IMG/VR virus record: IMGVR_UViG_3300042335_000606
Span: 1-27,310 of that record
DNA length: 27,310 nt
Source: a virus
Strand: one strand, 5' to 3'
In this document: piece by piece, positions 20,850-27,310 of the stretch
How the letters are laid out: each line of letters begins with the position of its first letter
Numbering within the stretch: position 1 is the first letter of the stretch
Notes under the pieces: generated by a model
The model's database searches: none
Told to the model about the DNA's origin: nothing
Seen by the model: only the letters and a program-made list of their open reading frames with translations
Program-made: the position numbers and the translations under genes

Positions 20850-23179
20850 TTACGCTGAACACCTTTATCAAGCGATTTGAAGATTTCGCAAGCAATCATT
20901 ACTTCATCCGTCAGTTTTCTTTTGGCGCACCCGAGGACGTTGATTTGAGCAAAGACGGGCAATATCCGTTGATGCATATTATCTACACGGGTGCATCATA
21001 CGACGAAACGACAAAGACGCTTGATTTCGAGGTGTATATTTTGGACTTGCCGTCGCATTACGATGACAAGACAGAACGTCAAAAGGAAGTCGTTAGCGAC
21101 GCGGAACAATGCGCGGAAGATATTATTGCCGATATCGCGAACGGACACAACGTCTTCATTGAGGACGAGAATTACGAGGTAACAAACGCGGCAATTACAC
21201 CGCTTGCAGAAGAGGGCAGCAACGTCCTTGCGGGCGTGTTGCTTGATTTGAGCATACAAATTCCGTATGATAGGAGCGCCTGCGACGCGCCAATTAACGG
21301 CGTGCTTCCCGAAGGCGGCGGGTTCGTATATCAGCGCCGTGGATTGCTTCGCATCTTGACGCAAGACGGAAGCGTTGACGTTGCTTCAGTAAACACAATC
21401 CGCGTCACCAACGGAACGTTGATAAACGAAGGCGGCGGCATCGTGTCAATTGATACGGGCGGCGTTGATGAATTGGCGAACTTGATTGACGTTCGTATTG
21501 AAGAACCGCTTGATAGGGAAGCGTTGGTGTACGATGAAGCAAGCAACAAATGGATAAACGGCGGGACGGCCAAATTGGATTTTCCCGTATTCAATCCGGG
21601 CGCAGCGATTCCCGTTGGCAAGGTCGTGCGCTTCAACGGCGCAGTTCAAGGCGATAGGCCGTGCATTGTGCTTGCGGCTGCCTCTGCTGCGCTCGATGTG
21701 CGAACCATCGTCGGGATAACGAGCGAAAGGATTGAAGCCAATTCGCCGGGACACGTTCGCCCGTACGGAACAATTTACCACATTAACACAAGCATTGCGC
21801 CCGTCGGGACAATCGTGTATTTGTCTGTGACAGCGGGCGAATGGACGCCGCTTGTTACAACCGCTCCAATCCCGCGGATTCCCGTTGCAGTTATTACGCG
21901 GCAACACGCAAACACGGGCCGGTTGTTCGTGCGCAATTGGTCGCCGAACTACAAACTATCTGAAATCGCGGACGTAGGTTTTCCGTTTACGCTTACGCTG
22001 AACGACGTTCTTGCTTGGGACGGGTCAAAATGGACGAACCGCGCAATCAACACGGGAACGATTCCACCGCCGCCGGGTTCATCGCCGCCGCCCGGCGGGT
22101 TCAAGTCCGTTTGGTTTCAAGACGGCGGAGGCGGGTTTACGTATGACACGGCGTTCACATACACATACGCAACTTCAACGCTTGCAGTTTCCAAGATAAC
22201 GGCAACACAAATCAACGGGCGAACGCTTGCGACAGACGCAGCGAAGTTGGACGGGATTCAAGCGGGCGCAGAAGTCAACGTGAATGCCGATTGGAACGCG
22301 GTTAGCGGCGACGCTCAAATTCTGAACAAGCCGACTTTTGTTGCGTCTGTGGCAGGAACATCGCCCATCGTGTCAACGGGCGGAACAACGCCGACAATCA
22401 GCATTGACGCAGCGACAACATCAACGGCAGGTTCGTTAAGCGCAGCCGACAAGTTGAAGTTGGACGGCATCGCATCAGGCGCAGAAGTAAACCAAAACGC
22501 CTATTCAAACATCGTCGTCGGCGCAACCACGATTACAGCAAACAGCGAAACGGATACGCTGACGCTGATTGCAGGGGCAAACATTACGTTGACGCCAAAC
22601 GCGGGTGCGGAAAGTATCACAATCGCCGCAACGGGTTCAACGGGCGTTTCAAGCGTAACGGGTACGGCGCCCATCGTTTCGAGCGGAGGCGCGACGCCTG
22701 CAATCAGCATTACAAACGCGACGACTTCGGCAGCGGGCGCAATGAGCGCAAGCGACAAAAGCAAACTTGACGGCATCGCTGCGGGTGCGGAAGTGAACGT
22801 GAACGCGGATTGGAATGCAGCGTCAGGCGATGCGCAGATTCTCAACAAGCCAACGATTCCGTCCCAGTATTCGCTCGTGGTAACACATACCACGACGACG
22901 TACACGCTTGCAATTGGAGACCGAAATGAATTTATGGTTTGCGATTCAACCACCAACTTTGTAATTACAATCCCGCTGAATTCATCCGTTGCATTTGAAA
23001 CGGGAACTGAAATTGCATTTATGCAAGCAAACACGGGCAGCGTAACAATACAAGGCACGGGCGGCGTTACACTGCGCACAAGTCAAACAGCGAAGACAGC
23101 AAAACAATACGCAGTGATTGCAATCAAAAAGATTGCAACGGATACGTGGGTTTGCGTCGGTGAACGTCAAGCAATCTGA
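20846..23179 (+). CDS. Tail fibre protein with N-terminal tail-attachment domain
   Basis: This is a 777-residue protein; the ATG at 20846 overlaps the upstream stop (ATGA). Residues 1-150 are a compact alpha/beta domain (TFIKRFEDFASNHYFIRQFS, LDFEVYILDLPSHYDD, DIIADIANGHNVFIEDENYE, AGVLLDLSIQIPYDRSACD), similar to tail-completion-like proteins next to the chaperone in related phages. Then come beta-rich fibre segments, a Pro/Gly hinge near residues 405-420 (PPPPGSSPPPGG) and repeated fibre units KLDGIxAGAEVN-ADWNA-SGDAQILNKPT at about 467-497 and 640-670, with a partial one near 538. The last 100 residues form a different beta domain (YSLVVTHTTTTYTLAIGDRN, ending WVCVGERQAI), probably a tip. 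The likely role is host recognition. Confidence 0.78.
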   Translation: MITLNTFIKRFEDFASNHYFIRQFSFGAPEDVDLSKDGQYPLMHIIYTGASYDETTKTLDFEVYILDLPSHYDDKTERQKEVVSDAEQCAEDIIADIANGHNVFIEDENYEVTNAAITPLAEEGSNVLAGVLLDLSIQIPYDRSACDAPINGVLPEGGGFVYQRRGLLRILTQDGSVDVASVNTIRVTNGTLINEGGGIVSIDTGGVDELANLIDVRIEEPLDREALVYDEASNKWINGGTAKLDFPVFNPGAAIPVGKVVRFNGAVQGDRPCIVLAAASAALDVRTIVGITSERIEANSPGHVRPYGTIYHINTSIAPVGTIVYLSVTAGEWTPLVTTAPIPRIPVAVITRQHANTGRLFVRNWSPNYKLSEIADVGFPFTLTLNDVLAWDGSKWTNRAINTGTIPPPPGSSPPPGGFKSVWFQDGGGGFTYDTAFTYTYATSTLAVSKITATQINGRTLATDAAKLDGIQAGAEVNVNADWNAVSGDAQILNKPTFVASVAGTSPIVSTGGTTPTISIDAATTSTAGSLSAADKLKLDGIASGAEVNQNAYSNIVVGATTITANSETDTLTLIAGANITLTPNAGAESITIAATGSTGVSSVTGTAPIVSSGGATPAISITNATTSAAGAMSASDKSKLDGIAAGAEVNVNADWNAASGDAQILNKPTIPSQYSLVVTHTTTTYTLAIGDRNEFMVCDSTTNFVITIPLNSSVAFETGTEIAFMQANTGSVTIQGTGGVTLRTSQTAKTAKQYAVIAIKKIATDTWVCVGERQAI
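22244..22336 (+). repeat. Fibre repeat copy 1 (93 bp)
   Basis: Encodes KLDGIQAGAEVNVNADWNAV and SGDAQILNKPT. It pairs with 22763-22855; a shorter relative is at 22457-22498. The unit is common in phage tail fibres and is flanked by a second repeated segment (GT-PIVS-GG-TP-ISI-ATTS-AG). Confidence 0.8.
22763..22855 (+). repeat. Fibre repeat copy 2 (93 bp)
   Basis: Encodes KLDGIAAGAEVNVNADWNAA and SGDAQILNKPT, nearly identical in protein to copy 1 but with many synonymous DNA differences, which suggests an old duplication kept by selection on the protein. Confidence 0.8.
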
Positions 23180-23180
23180 T

Positions 23181-23933
23181 ATGAACTTTTATAACTACAT
23201 AGCGAATTCATTTGTTGCAGCAACGCCCGCGGCAGCGTTTGTCACGACGAATCTTCAAGCGTATTGGGATGCAAACGTGGGCAGCGGCAGCACGATTTGG
23301 AACGACTTACACCAAACGTACAACGCGACGCCGTACACGTATAACCTTGGGTTATCAAACGGCGCGGCGTTCACGACAATTGGCGGCGTCAAGGCAGTTT
23401 ATTTCGACGGGGTAAATGACGTTGCGGGCGTTGGCTTGCGTCCGCAACCTGTTGACGACCCGTTGCTCGCAACGCTGCTGCTGAACTATACAAACGAACT
23501 TTGGATTCGTTCAAACGGCGCTTGGTTGTCCAACGGCAATTTTTGGTCGGCGGCGTACAATCAGGGTTCACGATGCAGGTGGAGCGGCTCGGCTGTTCAA
23601 ATCTATGCGCCGAATACAGACACATTCACAACATCATACGGCGGTACTGCTGTATGGACAACGAACACGTGGCATCATATGGTCGTAACGATGGAGAATC
23701 TTGGAACAAACGACAGATTGAGCGTGTACAGAAATGGCGTCTTGATAGCGCAAGACACCACAGGCAATTACGCGCCAACGCTTGCGTTCGACGATTTCTA
23801 TCTTGCGACTTGGAACGGGGCGGGCGAACTTCAAAGGATGTACGCAGGATTGGTTCGACGCTACAACATCGCGTTGACGGCTGCGCAAGTAACACAAAAC
23901 TTCAACGCTGAAAAAGCACGATTCGGGTACTAA
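23181..23933 (+). CDS. LamG/concanavalin-like tail protein
   Basis: The protein has 250 residues. After a short N-terminal stretch it contains LQAYWDANVGSGSTIWNDLH, KAVYFDGVNDVAGVG, a TNELWIRSNGAW strand pair, TWHHMVVTMENLGTNDRLSV, YRNGVLIAQDTTGNYAPTLA and a closing YAGLVRRYNIALTAAQVTQN-type helix. This is the LamG/jelly-roll pattern (YFDGxxD, WHHxxVT, VYxNGxL, YNxALTxxxVxxN) seen in many Bacteroidota phage virion proteins that bind glycans. The ATG at 23181 is right after the fibre stop. It probably forms a receptor-binding tip or side protein together with the fibre. Confidence 0.82.
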   Translation: MNFYNYIANSFVAATPAAAFVTTNLQAYWDANVGSGSTIWNDLHQTYNATPYTYNLGLSNGAAFTTIGGVKAVYFDGVNDVAGVGLRPQPVDDPLLATLLLNYTNELWIRSNGAWLSNGNFWSAAYNQGSRCRWSGSAVQIYAPNTDTFTTSYGGTAVWTTNTWHHMVVTMENLGTNDRLSVYRNGVLIAQDTTGNYAPTLAFDDFYLATWNGAGELQRMYAGLVRRYNIALTAAQVTQNFNAEKARFGY

Positions 23934-24166
23934 TGGAACGACGTTACAAAGTGATTCCATCGGCAGATGTGTTGACGATTGATTACAACATTTTGGCCGA
24001 TGACGATATCAGCACCACGCGTTATTCGGTCGACGGCGCGTGGGCAATCGTTGAATACAAAGCAGAGGTGGTTTTGAACTTTCCGACTTGGACGAACGAC
24101 GAAGCGTGTCAATACTTGGAAGCGAATTACTGGCAATGGAACTATGATAGTTTGAGCAATGGCTAA
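23933..24166 (+). CDS. Unknown small protein in tail module (77 aa)
   Basis: The TAATG overlap with the LamG-like gene supports the start. The sequence (MERRYKVIPSADVLTIDYNI, STTRYSVDGAWAIVEYKAEV, WTNDEACQYLEANYWQWNY) suggests mixed strands and one helix. The family is unknown. It overlaps the next small gene by 8 bases. Confidence 0.6.
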   Translation: MERRYKVIPSADVLTIDYNILADDDISTTRYSVDGAWAIVEYKAEVVLNFPTWTNDEACQYLEANYWQWNYDSLSNG

Positions 24167-24299
24167 ACCAAAAGCGCAAGCGCAACCAAAGCGCATCGAA
24201 CGCGATGTTGCCCGGCCCGGCATTCACGCAAAAACGAAAACGTCGCATTTGAAGACAAGCAAGAATTACAAAAAACGCTACAACGCACAAGGACGATGA
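24159..24299 (+). CDS. Small basic protein (46 aa), conserved type
   Basis: ATG at 24159 (overlapping the previous stop) to TGA at 24297-24299. The product is very basic: MAKPKAQAQPKRIERDVARP, then GIHAKTKTSHLKTSKNYKKR, then YNAQGR. The closing part, RPGIHxKxKTSxLKxSKNYKKxYxGQG-like, is a pattern I recall from tail modules of other Bacteroidota phages. It may bind nucleic acid or an acidic virion protein; function is unknown. It is coupled to the next gene by ATGA (24296). Confidence 0.65.
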   Translation: MAKPKAQAQPKRIERDVARPGIHAKTKTSHLKTSKNYKKRYNAQGR

Positions 24300-24421
24300 A
24301 CGTACTTGAATGCATCTTGCAATACTTCGGTGAAATGCCACCGCCTTACAACCCGTTGTGCGACTTAAACCGCGACGGGTTTATTACCATACGCGACTTG
24401 TTATTGGCGCTTGCATCGTGA
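24296..24421 (+). CDS. EF-hand/dockerin-like mini protein (41 aa)
   Basis: ATG at 24296 overlaps the previous TGA, and the stop at 24419-24421 overlaps the GTG start of the next gene. The protein begins MNVLECILQYFGEMPPPYNP. The loop CDLNRDGFITIRDLLLALAS places Asp23, Asn25, Asp27, Gly28, Ile30 and Asp34 at the classic calcium-binding positions 1, 3, 5, 6, 8 and 12 of an EF-hand, and the DxNxDGxIxxxDLLxxL form is dockerin-like. A single motif in a tail module may be a calcium-dependent protein-protein link. Its reality is supported by two overlaps and by the intact motif. Confidence 0.6.
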   Translation: MNVLECILQYFGEMPPPYNPLCDLNRDGFITIRDLLLALAS

Positions 24422-24996
24422 GCAAGGAAGTAACAGCGGCTTGGAACACGTTCGCAACAAAGGTTGTCGAAGCGTCGCAACGTGAACTTGGAACGCGGCG
24501 CATCGGCAAGAATAAGAACTACGGCGTTGCAACGCGTACGCTGCAAAAGTCGCTTGCGTATTCGCTGACAACCAAAGGCAAGAAAATTACGGGCGTTCAG
24601 TTGTTCGCAACGGGCAAAGCAGAACAATACGCGCCGTTTATTCATTGGGGCGTAAACGGAACGAATCAATCGCGCGGAAGTATGTTTTCATTTCGCACGA
24701 AACAACCGCCGTCAGACGCGATAATGAAATGGATGCGGGTCAAACCCGTGCGCTTGCGAAACGCCCAAGGGCAGTTTGTTAAGCAGACGGAAAGAGGACT
24801 GCAAAGCGCAGCGTTTTTGATAGCGCGCAGCATCAAAAGAAAAGGAATCGAAGGTTTGCGTTATTTCGTAAACGGGTTTGAATATGCGATTCAAAAACAC
24901 GGCGCACCGCTTGCGCAAGCAATCGGCGAAGATGCCGTGTCAAAGTTGACGATTCGCGTTAATAGCCGACAATCACAAATCAAAAATGGCCGTTGA
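24418..24996 (+). CDS. HK97 gp10-like minor tail/neck protein
   Basis: This is a 192-residue protein with the start at GTG 24418, overlapping the previous stop; in-frame GTG at 24358 lies inside the mini protein gene. It shows the pattern of gp10-type proteins: ATRTLQKSLAYSLTTKGKKI, AEQYAPFIHWGVNGTNQSRG, SMFSFRTKQPPSDAIMKWM and AAFLIARSIKRKGIEGLRYF with a helical end (AIGEDAVSKLTIRVNS). Such proteins join head and tail, or act in tail completion. The gene overlaps the following tail gene by 11 bases. Confidence 0.75.
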   Translation: MSKEVTAAWNTFATKVVEASQRELGTRRIGKNKNYGVATRTLQKSLAYSLTTKGKKITGVQLFATGKAEQYAPFIHWGVNGTNQSRGSMFSFRTKQPPSDAIMKWMRVKPVRLRNAQGQFVKQTERGLQSAAFLIARSIKRKGIEGLRYFVNGFEYAIQKHGAPLAQAIGEDAVSKLTIRVNSRQSQIKNGR

Positions 24997-26227
24997 CTTT
25001 TTATTGACCCCCGGTGCGGGTACGTTCAAACCTTCGGGTCAACCTTTGCTGTTCACAGCAGAATATACCGGAACGCCAACGGCTGCGTTTCGTGTTATCT
25101 TTTGGGTGTATGAAGACGGCGCACTAATTGGCAAGTATTACGTATCAGTCAACGCCGACAACACGGCAACGCTTGATTTGGGGCGCGTAATTCTGAACCG
25201 CTGTAAAGTCGATGAAACAGCGTACGGCGCAGGGTTGGGGCCAATTCACGCTTATACCGCGCTTCCGTTTACGACGACAACGTACAACATCCGCAAATAC
25301 GAAGTCAAAGTAGGTGAATACACAGGTACGGAATCGGCTGTGCTTGACACAGCAACCGCGTACTTGTTTGCAGGGTACGAACAAACGTCTTCGGGTCTGC
25401 ATCCGTCTTTTGCTGATTACTACGGAACCGCATCAACGAAAAAGTTTTGGTTGACAGATAGGGAAGTAACGGGAAGTTATATCGAATTGACAGCAGCGGA
25501 CGAAGACGAAGGCGTGGTTGCGTGTTTGATATCGGACGATGTGTTTTCGGGTGATTCCCTTATGTATGCAGTAACCAATACAAGCAACGTCACCACGACC
25601 ACGACAATCACAATCAACGCAGCGAACGGCGCGCAACTGCCGTCGTCGTCGTTCACAAGCGGGTTTATGATGTACGCGGCGCTGATGCCGGTCAACGTCG
25701 AAGCAATTACGGGCGTGTCTTTGACAAATTGGAAGTCCTACACAATTTATCCCGTTACCGCGGGAACGCTCACGATTCGCGGCAAAGCGATTCGCGTTAC
25801 AAGAAATTGCAACGGCAATCGCAACGATTCTGTTTTGGTCGCGTTCAGCAATACGCGCGGCGGTTGGGACTACTTGCGTTTTTTCAATAATGCAAACCGC
25901 GTAATACGAACAGAAGAGAAAACGTACAAGCGCAATTTGATTGATTATAGCGCGTACACATTTGACGGATGGCCAACGTACGAAGCAGATTCGGTGCCGT
26001 ATCAAAAGACAGCGAAACAATCGTTCACGCTTAATGGATTGTTTGACGTGGCAGAAGCCAAATTGTTGCCCGTGTTGATGCGCGCGCGTCAAGTAATGGG
26101 CAAGATTGACGGGGTTTGGGTTCCGCTGAACATCACCGACAATCAAGCGTCGTATCAAGTACGCACATCAAGCAAACTGACGCAAGCATCCATCAACGTA
26201 GAACTTGCACAATCAATCCAATGCTAA
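24986..26227 (+). CDS. Tail structural protein (413 aa)
   Basis: The product has an N-terminal beta-sandwich-like part (GQPLLFTAEYTGTPTAAFRV, IFWVYEDGALIGKYYVSVNA, TATLDLGRVILNRC), an ARG/TYR-rich central part (YNIRKYEVKVGEYTG), a KKFWLTDREV segment, then repeated strands and a closing GVWVPLNITDNQASYQVRTS. The order matches a family of tail proteins I know from Bacteroidota phages, found just before the large tail protein at 26221, as here. Exact function is unknown; a baseplate or tail-tip role is likely. Its stop overlaps the next ATG (26221). Confidence 0.72.
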   Translation: MAVDFLLTPGAGTFKPSGQPLLFTAEYTGTPTAAFRVIFWVYEDGALIGKYYVSVNADNTATLDLGRVILNRCKVDETAYGAGLGPIHAYTALPFTTTTYNIRKYEVKVGEYTGTESAVLDTATAYLFAGYEQTSSGLHPSFADYYGTASTKKFWLTDREVTGSYIELTAADEDEGVVACLISDDVFSGDSLMYAVTNTSNVTTTTTITINAANGAQLPSSSFTSGFMMYAALMPVNVEAITGVSLTNWKSYTIYPVTAGTLTIRGKAIRVTRNCNGNRNDSVLVAFSNTRGGWDYLRFFNNANRVIRTEEKTYKRNLIDYSAYTFDGWPTYEADSVPYQKTAKQSFTLNGLFDVAEAKLLPVLMRARQVMGKIDGVWVPLNITDNQASYQVRTSSKLTQASINVELAQSIQC

Positions 26228-27310
26228 CGATTCAGGTTTTTGATTGGCAATGGCGGCAATTGGATTTGTACGATAACGAACCCGTCAATCTTACGTATTC
26301 GTTCCAAGACGTTCAAAAAGTCAACACGCCGTCGGGCAATTATTCGCAGACGTTTCGCATCCCGTTGACTGAACGAAACGAACGCGTATTTCAGCCGTTC
26401 GAATTGTCGCAGGTAATGGCGTTTGATATCAAGCGCAAGTTGGATGCGATTCTATCAATCGGCGGCGCTGAAATAATGCGCGGGTATATTCAAGTCAAGT
26501 CGTGGTATGTTCAGAACGGCAAGTTCGTTGACTTGGAAATTGCGTTTTTTGGAGGCGCTCGAAATCTTGCGGCGACCATTGGTGATGCGAAGTTGTCTGA
26601 TTTGAATTGGTCGGCGTTTAATCATTCGGTCAGTTACGGCAACGTAACAGATTCTTGGGGCGGCAATCTGTTTACGGGACAAATTCGGTACGGCATCGTC
26701 GACCGAGGCGCGAATTGGCGCGCAGGTGCTGCATCAAACCCAAGCAACGCTTCATTGCTGCCGCGGGATATGACGCCGTTTATCAGGGTCAAAACAATTG
26801 TCGACAAGATATTTTCAACGTACGGGTTCACGCTGAATTCATCATTCTTGACAGCGCAAAGCGCGTTGTATATGATGCTTCACAAGGGCAGGCGTGAACT
26901 AACAATGACGTCAACGGGAACCGAATTTCGGTTTCACGCCGGGTTCACGACGAACACGACGTTCACGGCGCCTTCGGGATGGACAACCCTTCAATTGAGC
27001 GACGGCGGCAATTTCTACGATTTGGGCGCCGATTTCGCCGCGGGTCAATGGCAAGTTCCGTTTGACGGCGCGTTTAGTATGCGCGGGTTTTATTCGTTCA
27101 CAACGTCGGTTGCAGGCGCGACGTTATCGTTACGAATCACAAACGGGACAACATCGTACACGTTGGCAACAAACGTTACCGACGACAACGTTTCGTATTC
27201 GTGGGGCAGCGTTGTTCCGTACGGATTGACGTTCACCGCGACGTCGGGGCAGGTATGGTATATGCAATTTCAGTTGTCTTCGGGCAACGTAACGTTTAAC
27301 GCGGGCGCAA
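26221..27310 (+). CDS. Large tail structural protein, N-terminal part (continues at base 1)
   Basis: The ATG at 26221 overlaps the stop of the preceding tail gene (26225-26227). The frame stays open to the window end, with 276 codons before the terminal overlap begins. Joined to the 2-1366 segment it would encode about 730 residues. The N-terminus (MLTIQVFDWQWRQLDLYDNE, then TFRIPLTERNERVF, then GYIQVKSWYVQNGKFVDLEI) matches a pattern I know from structural proteins of Bacteroidota phages: a hydrophobic start, an LDLYDNE-like segment and a conserved F-x-IPLT motif. The exact role is not established; a distal-tail or baseplate component upstream of the tape measure is the likely place. It follows another large tail gene and, across the junction, precedes a small membrane protein and the tape measure. 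Truncation here is an artefact of where the circle was opened. Confidence 0.75.
   Translation, partial: MLTIQVFDWQWRQLDLYDNEPVNLTYSFQDVQKVNTPSGNYSQTFRIPLTERNERVFQPFELSQVMAFDIKRKLDAILSIGGAEIMRGYIQVKSWYVQNGKFVDLEIAFFGGARNLAATIGDAKLSDLNWSAFNHSVSYGNVTDSWGGNLFTGQIRYGIVDRGANWRAGAASNPSNASLLPRDMTPFIRVKTIVDKIFSTYGFTLNSSFLTAQSALYMMLHKGRRELTMTSTGTEFRFHAGFTTNTTFTAPSGWTTLQLSDGGNFYDLGADFAAGQWQVPFDGAFSMRGFYSFTTSVAGATLSLRITNGTTSYTLATNVTDDNVSYSWGSVVPYGLTFTATSGQVWYMQFQLSSGNVTFNAGA
27048..27310. repeat. Right copy of imperfect 263-bp terminal overlap
   Basis: Partner of bases 1-263, with the same reading frame and the same encoded residues, and about 97 percent identical at the DNA level. It supports joining 27047 to base 1 and a unique genome length near 27,047 bp. 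Confidence 0.85.

Noticed and set aside
25433-26158. Reverse-strand 241-residue frame in the tail gene
   Set aside because: Same composition artefact; no protein-like motif.
1-27310. tRNA genes, integrase, insertion sequences
   Set aside because: I saw no cloverleaf-type sequence, no tyrosine or serine recombinase motif and no transposase; not proven by a search program.

Overview
The window is almost certainly the complete genome of a small tailed phage (siphovirus-like Caudoviricetes) that infects a member of the Bacteroidota. It is linearised at an arbitrary point. The first 263 bases and the last 263 bases align without gaps (offset 27047) and differ at only 8 positions, all synonymous. 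One tail gene therefore runs off the right end (from 26221) and back in at the left end (to 1366), giving a circular map of about 27,047 bp. The host assignment rests on promoters of the Bacteroidota type (TTTG, then 19-20 nt, then TAnnTTTG), the general lack of Shine-Dalgarno sequences, A/C-rich leaders, and structural proteins of types I know from Bacteroidota phages. All genes lie on the + strand, packed with ATGA/TAATG overlaps. I see no tRNA, CRISPR array, integrase or recognisable lysogeny repressor, so a virulent lifestyle is the simplest reading.

Layout on the circle. (a) 10.1-18.3 kb is the early/replication region. It holds small unknown proteins, an OB-fold-like protein, an HTH protein, a lambda-O-like initiator with five palindromic iterons inside its gene, a probable partner protein in the lambda-P position, a NinG/Rap-like nuclease, a sigma-factor-like protein, a zinc-ribbon protein, a RecE-type exonuclease, accessory ORFs, and a ParB-domain protein overlapping a TET-associated-type glycosyltransferase. 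(b) 18.3-19.8 kb holds the small and large terminase subunits. (c) 20.1-27.3 kb plus 1-3.5 kb is the tail module: a probable tail-chaperone gene with a T9 frameshift site, a fibre, a LamG-like protein, small proteins, a gp10-like protein, two large tail proteins and the tape measure. (d) 3.5-9.0 kb is the head module: XkdF-type protease, scaffold candidate, major capsid protein, major tail protein, portal with a MuF-like C-terminus, and connector. (e) 9.0-10.0 kb is lysis: an XhlA-like protein, an amidase and two small membrane proteins. It ends in a terminator.

Expression appears to be organised by four near-identical promoter-leader modules (before 10197, 14018, 15415 and 19899), a weaker fifth (before 20173), and four hairpin-T terminators. 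The most notable signals are: the lambda-like origin inside the initiator gene; complete or near-complete absence of GATC, AGCT, CTAG and CATG by my by-eye scan; a DNA-glycosyltransferase-like gene coupled to a ParB-domain gene without a visible TET enzyme; and a T9 slippery site that splits a conserved tail-module protein.
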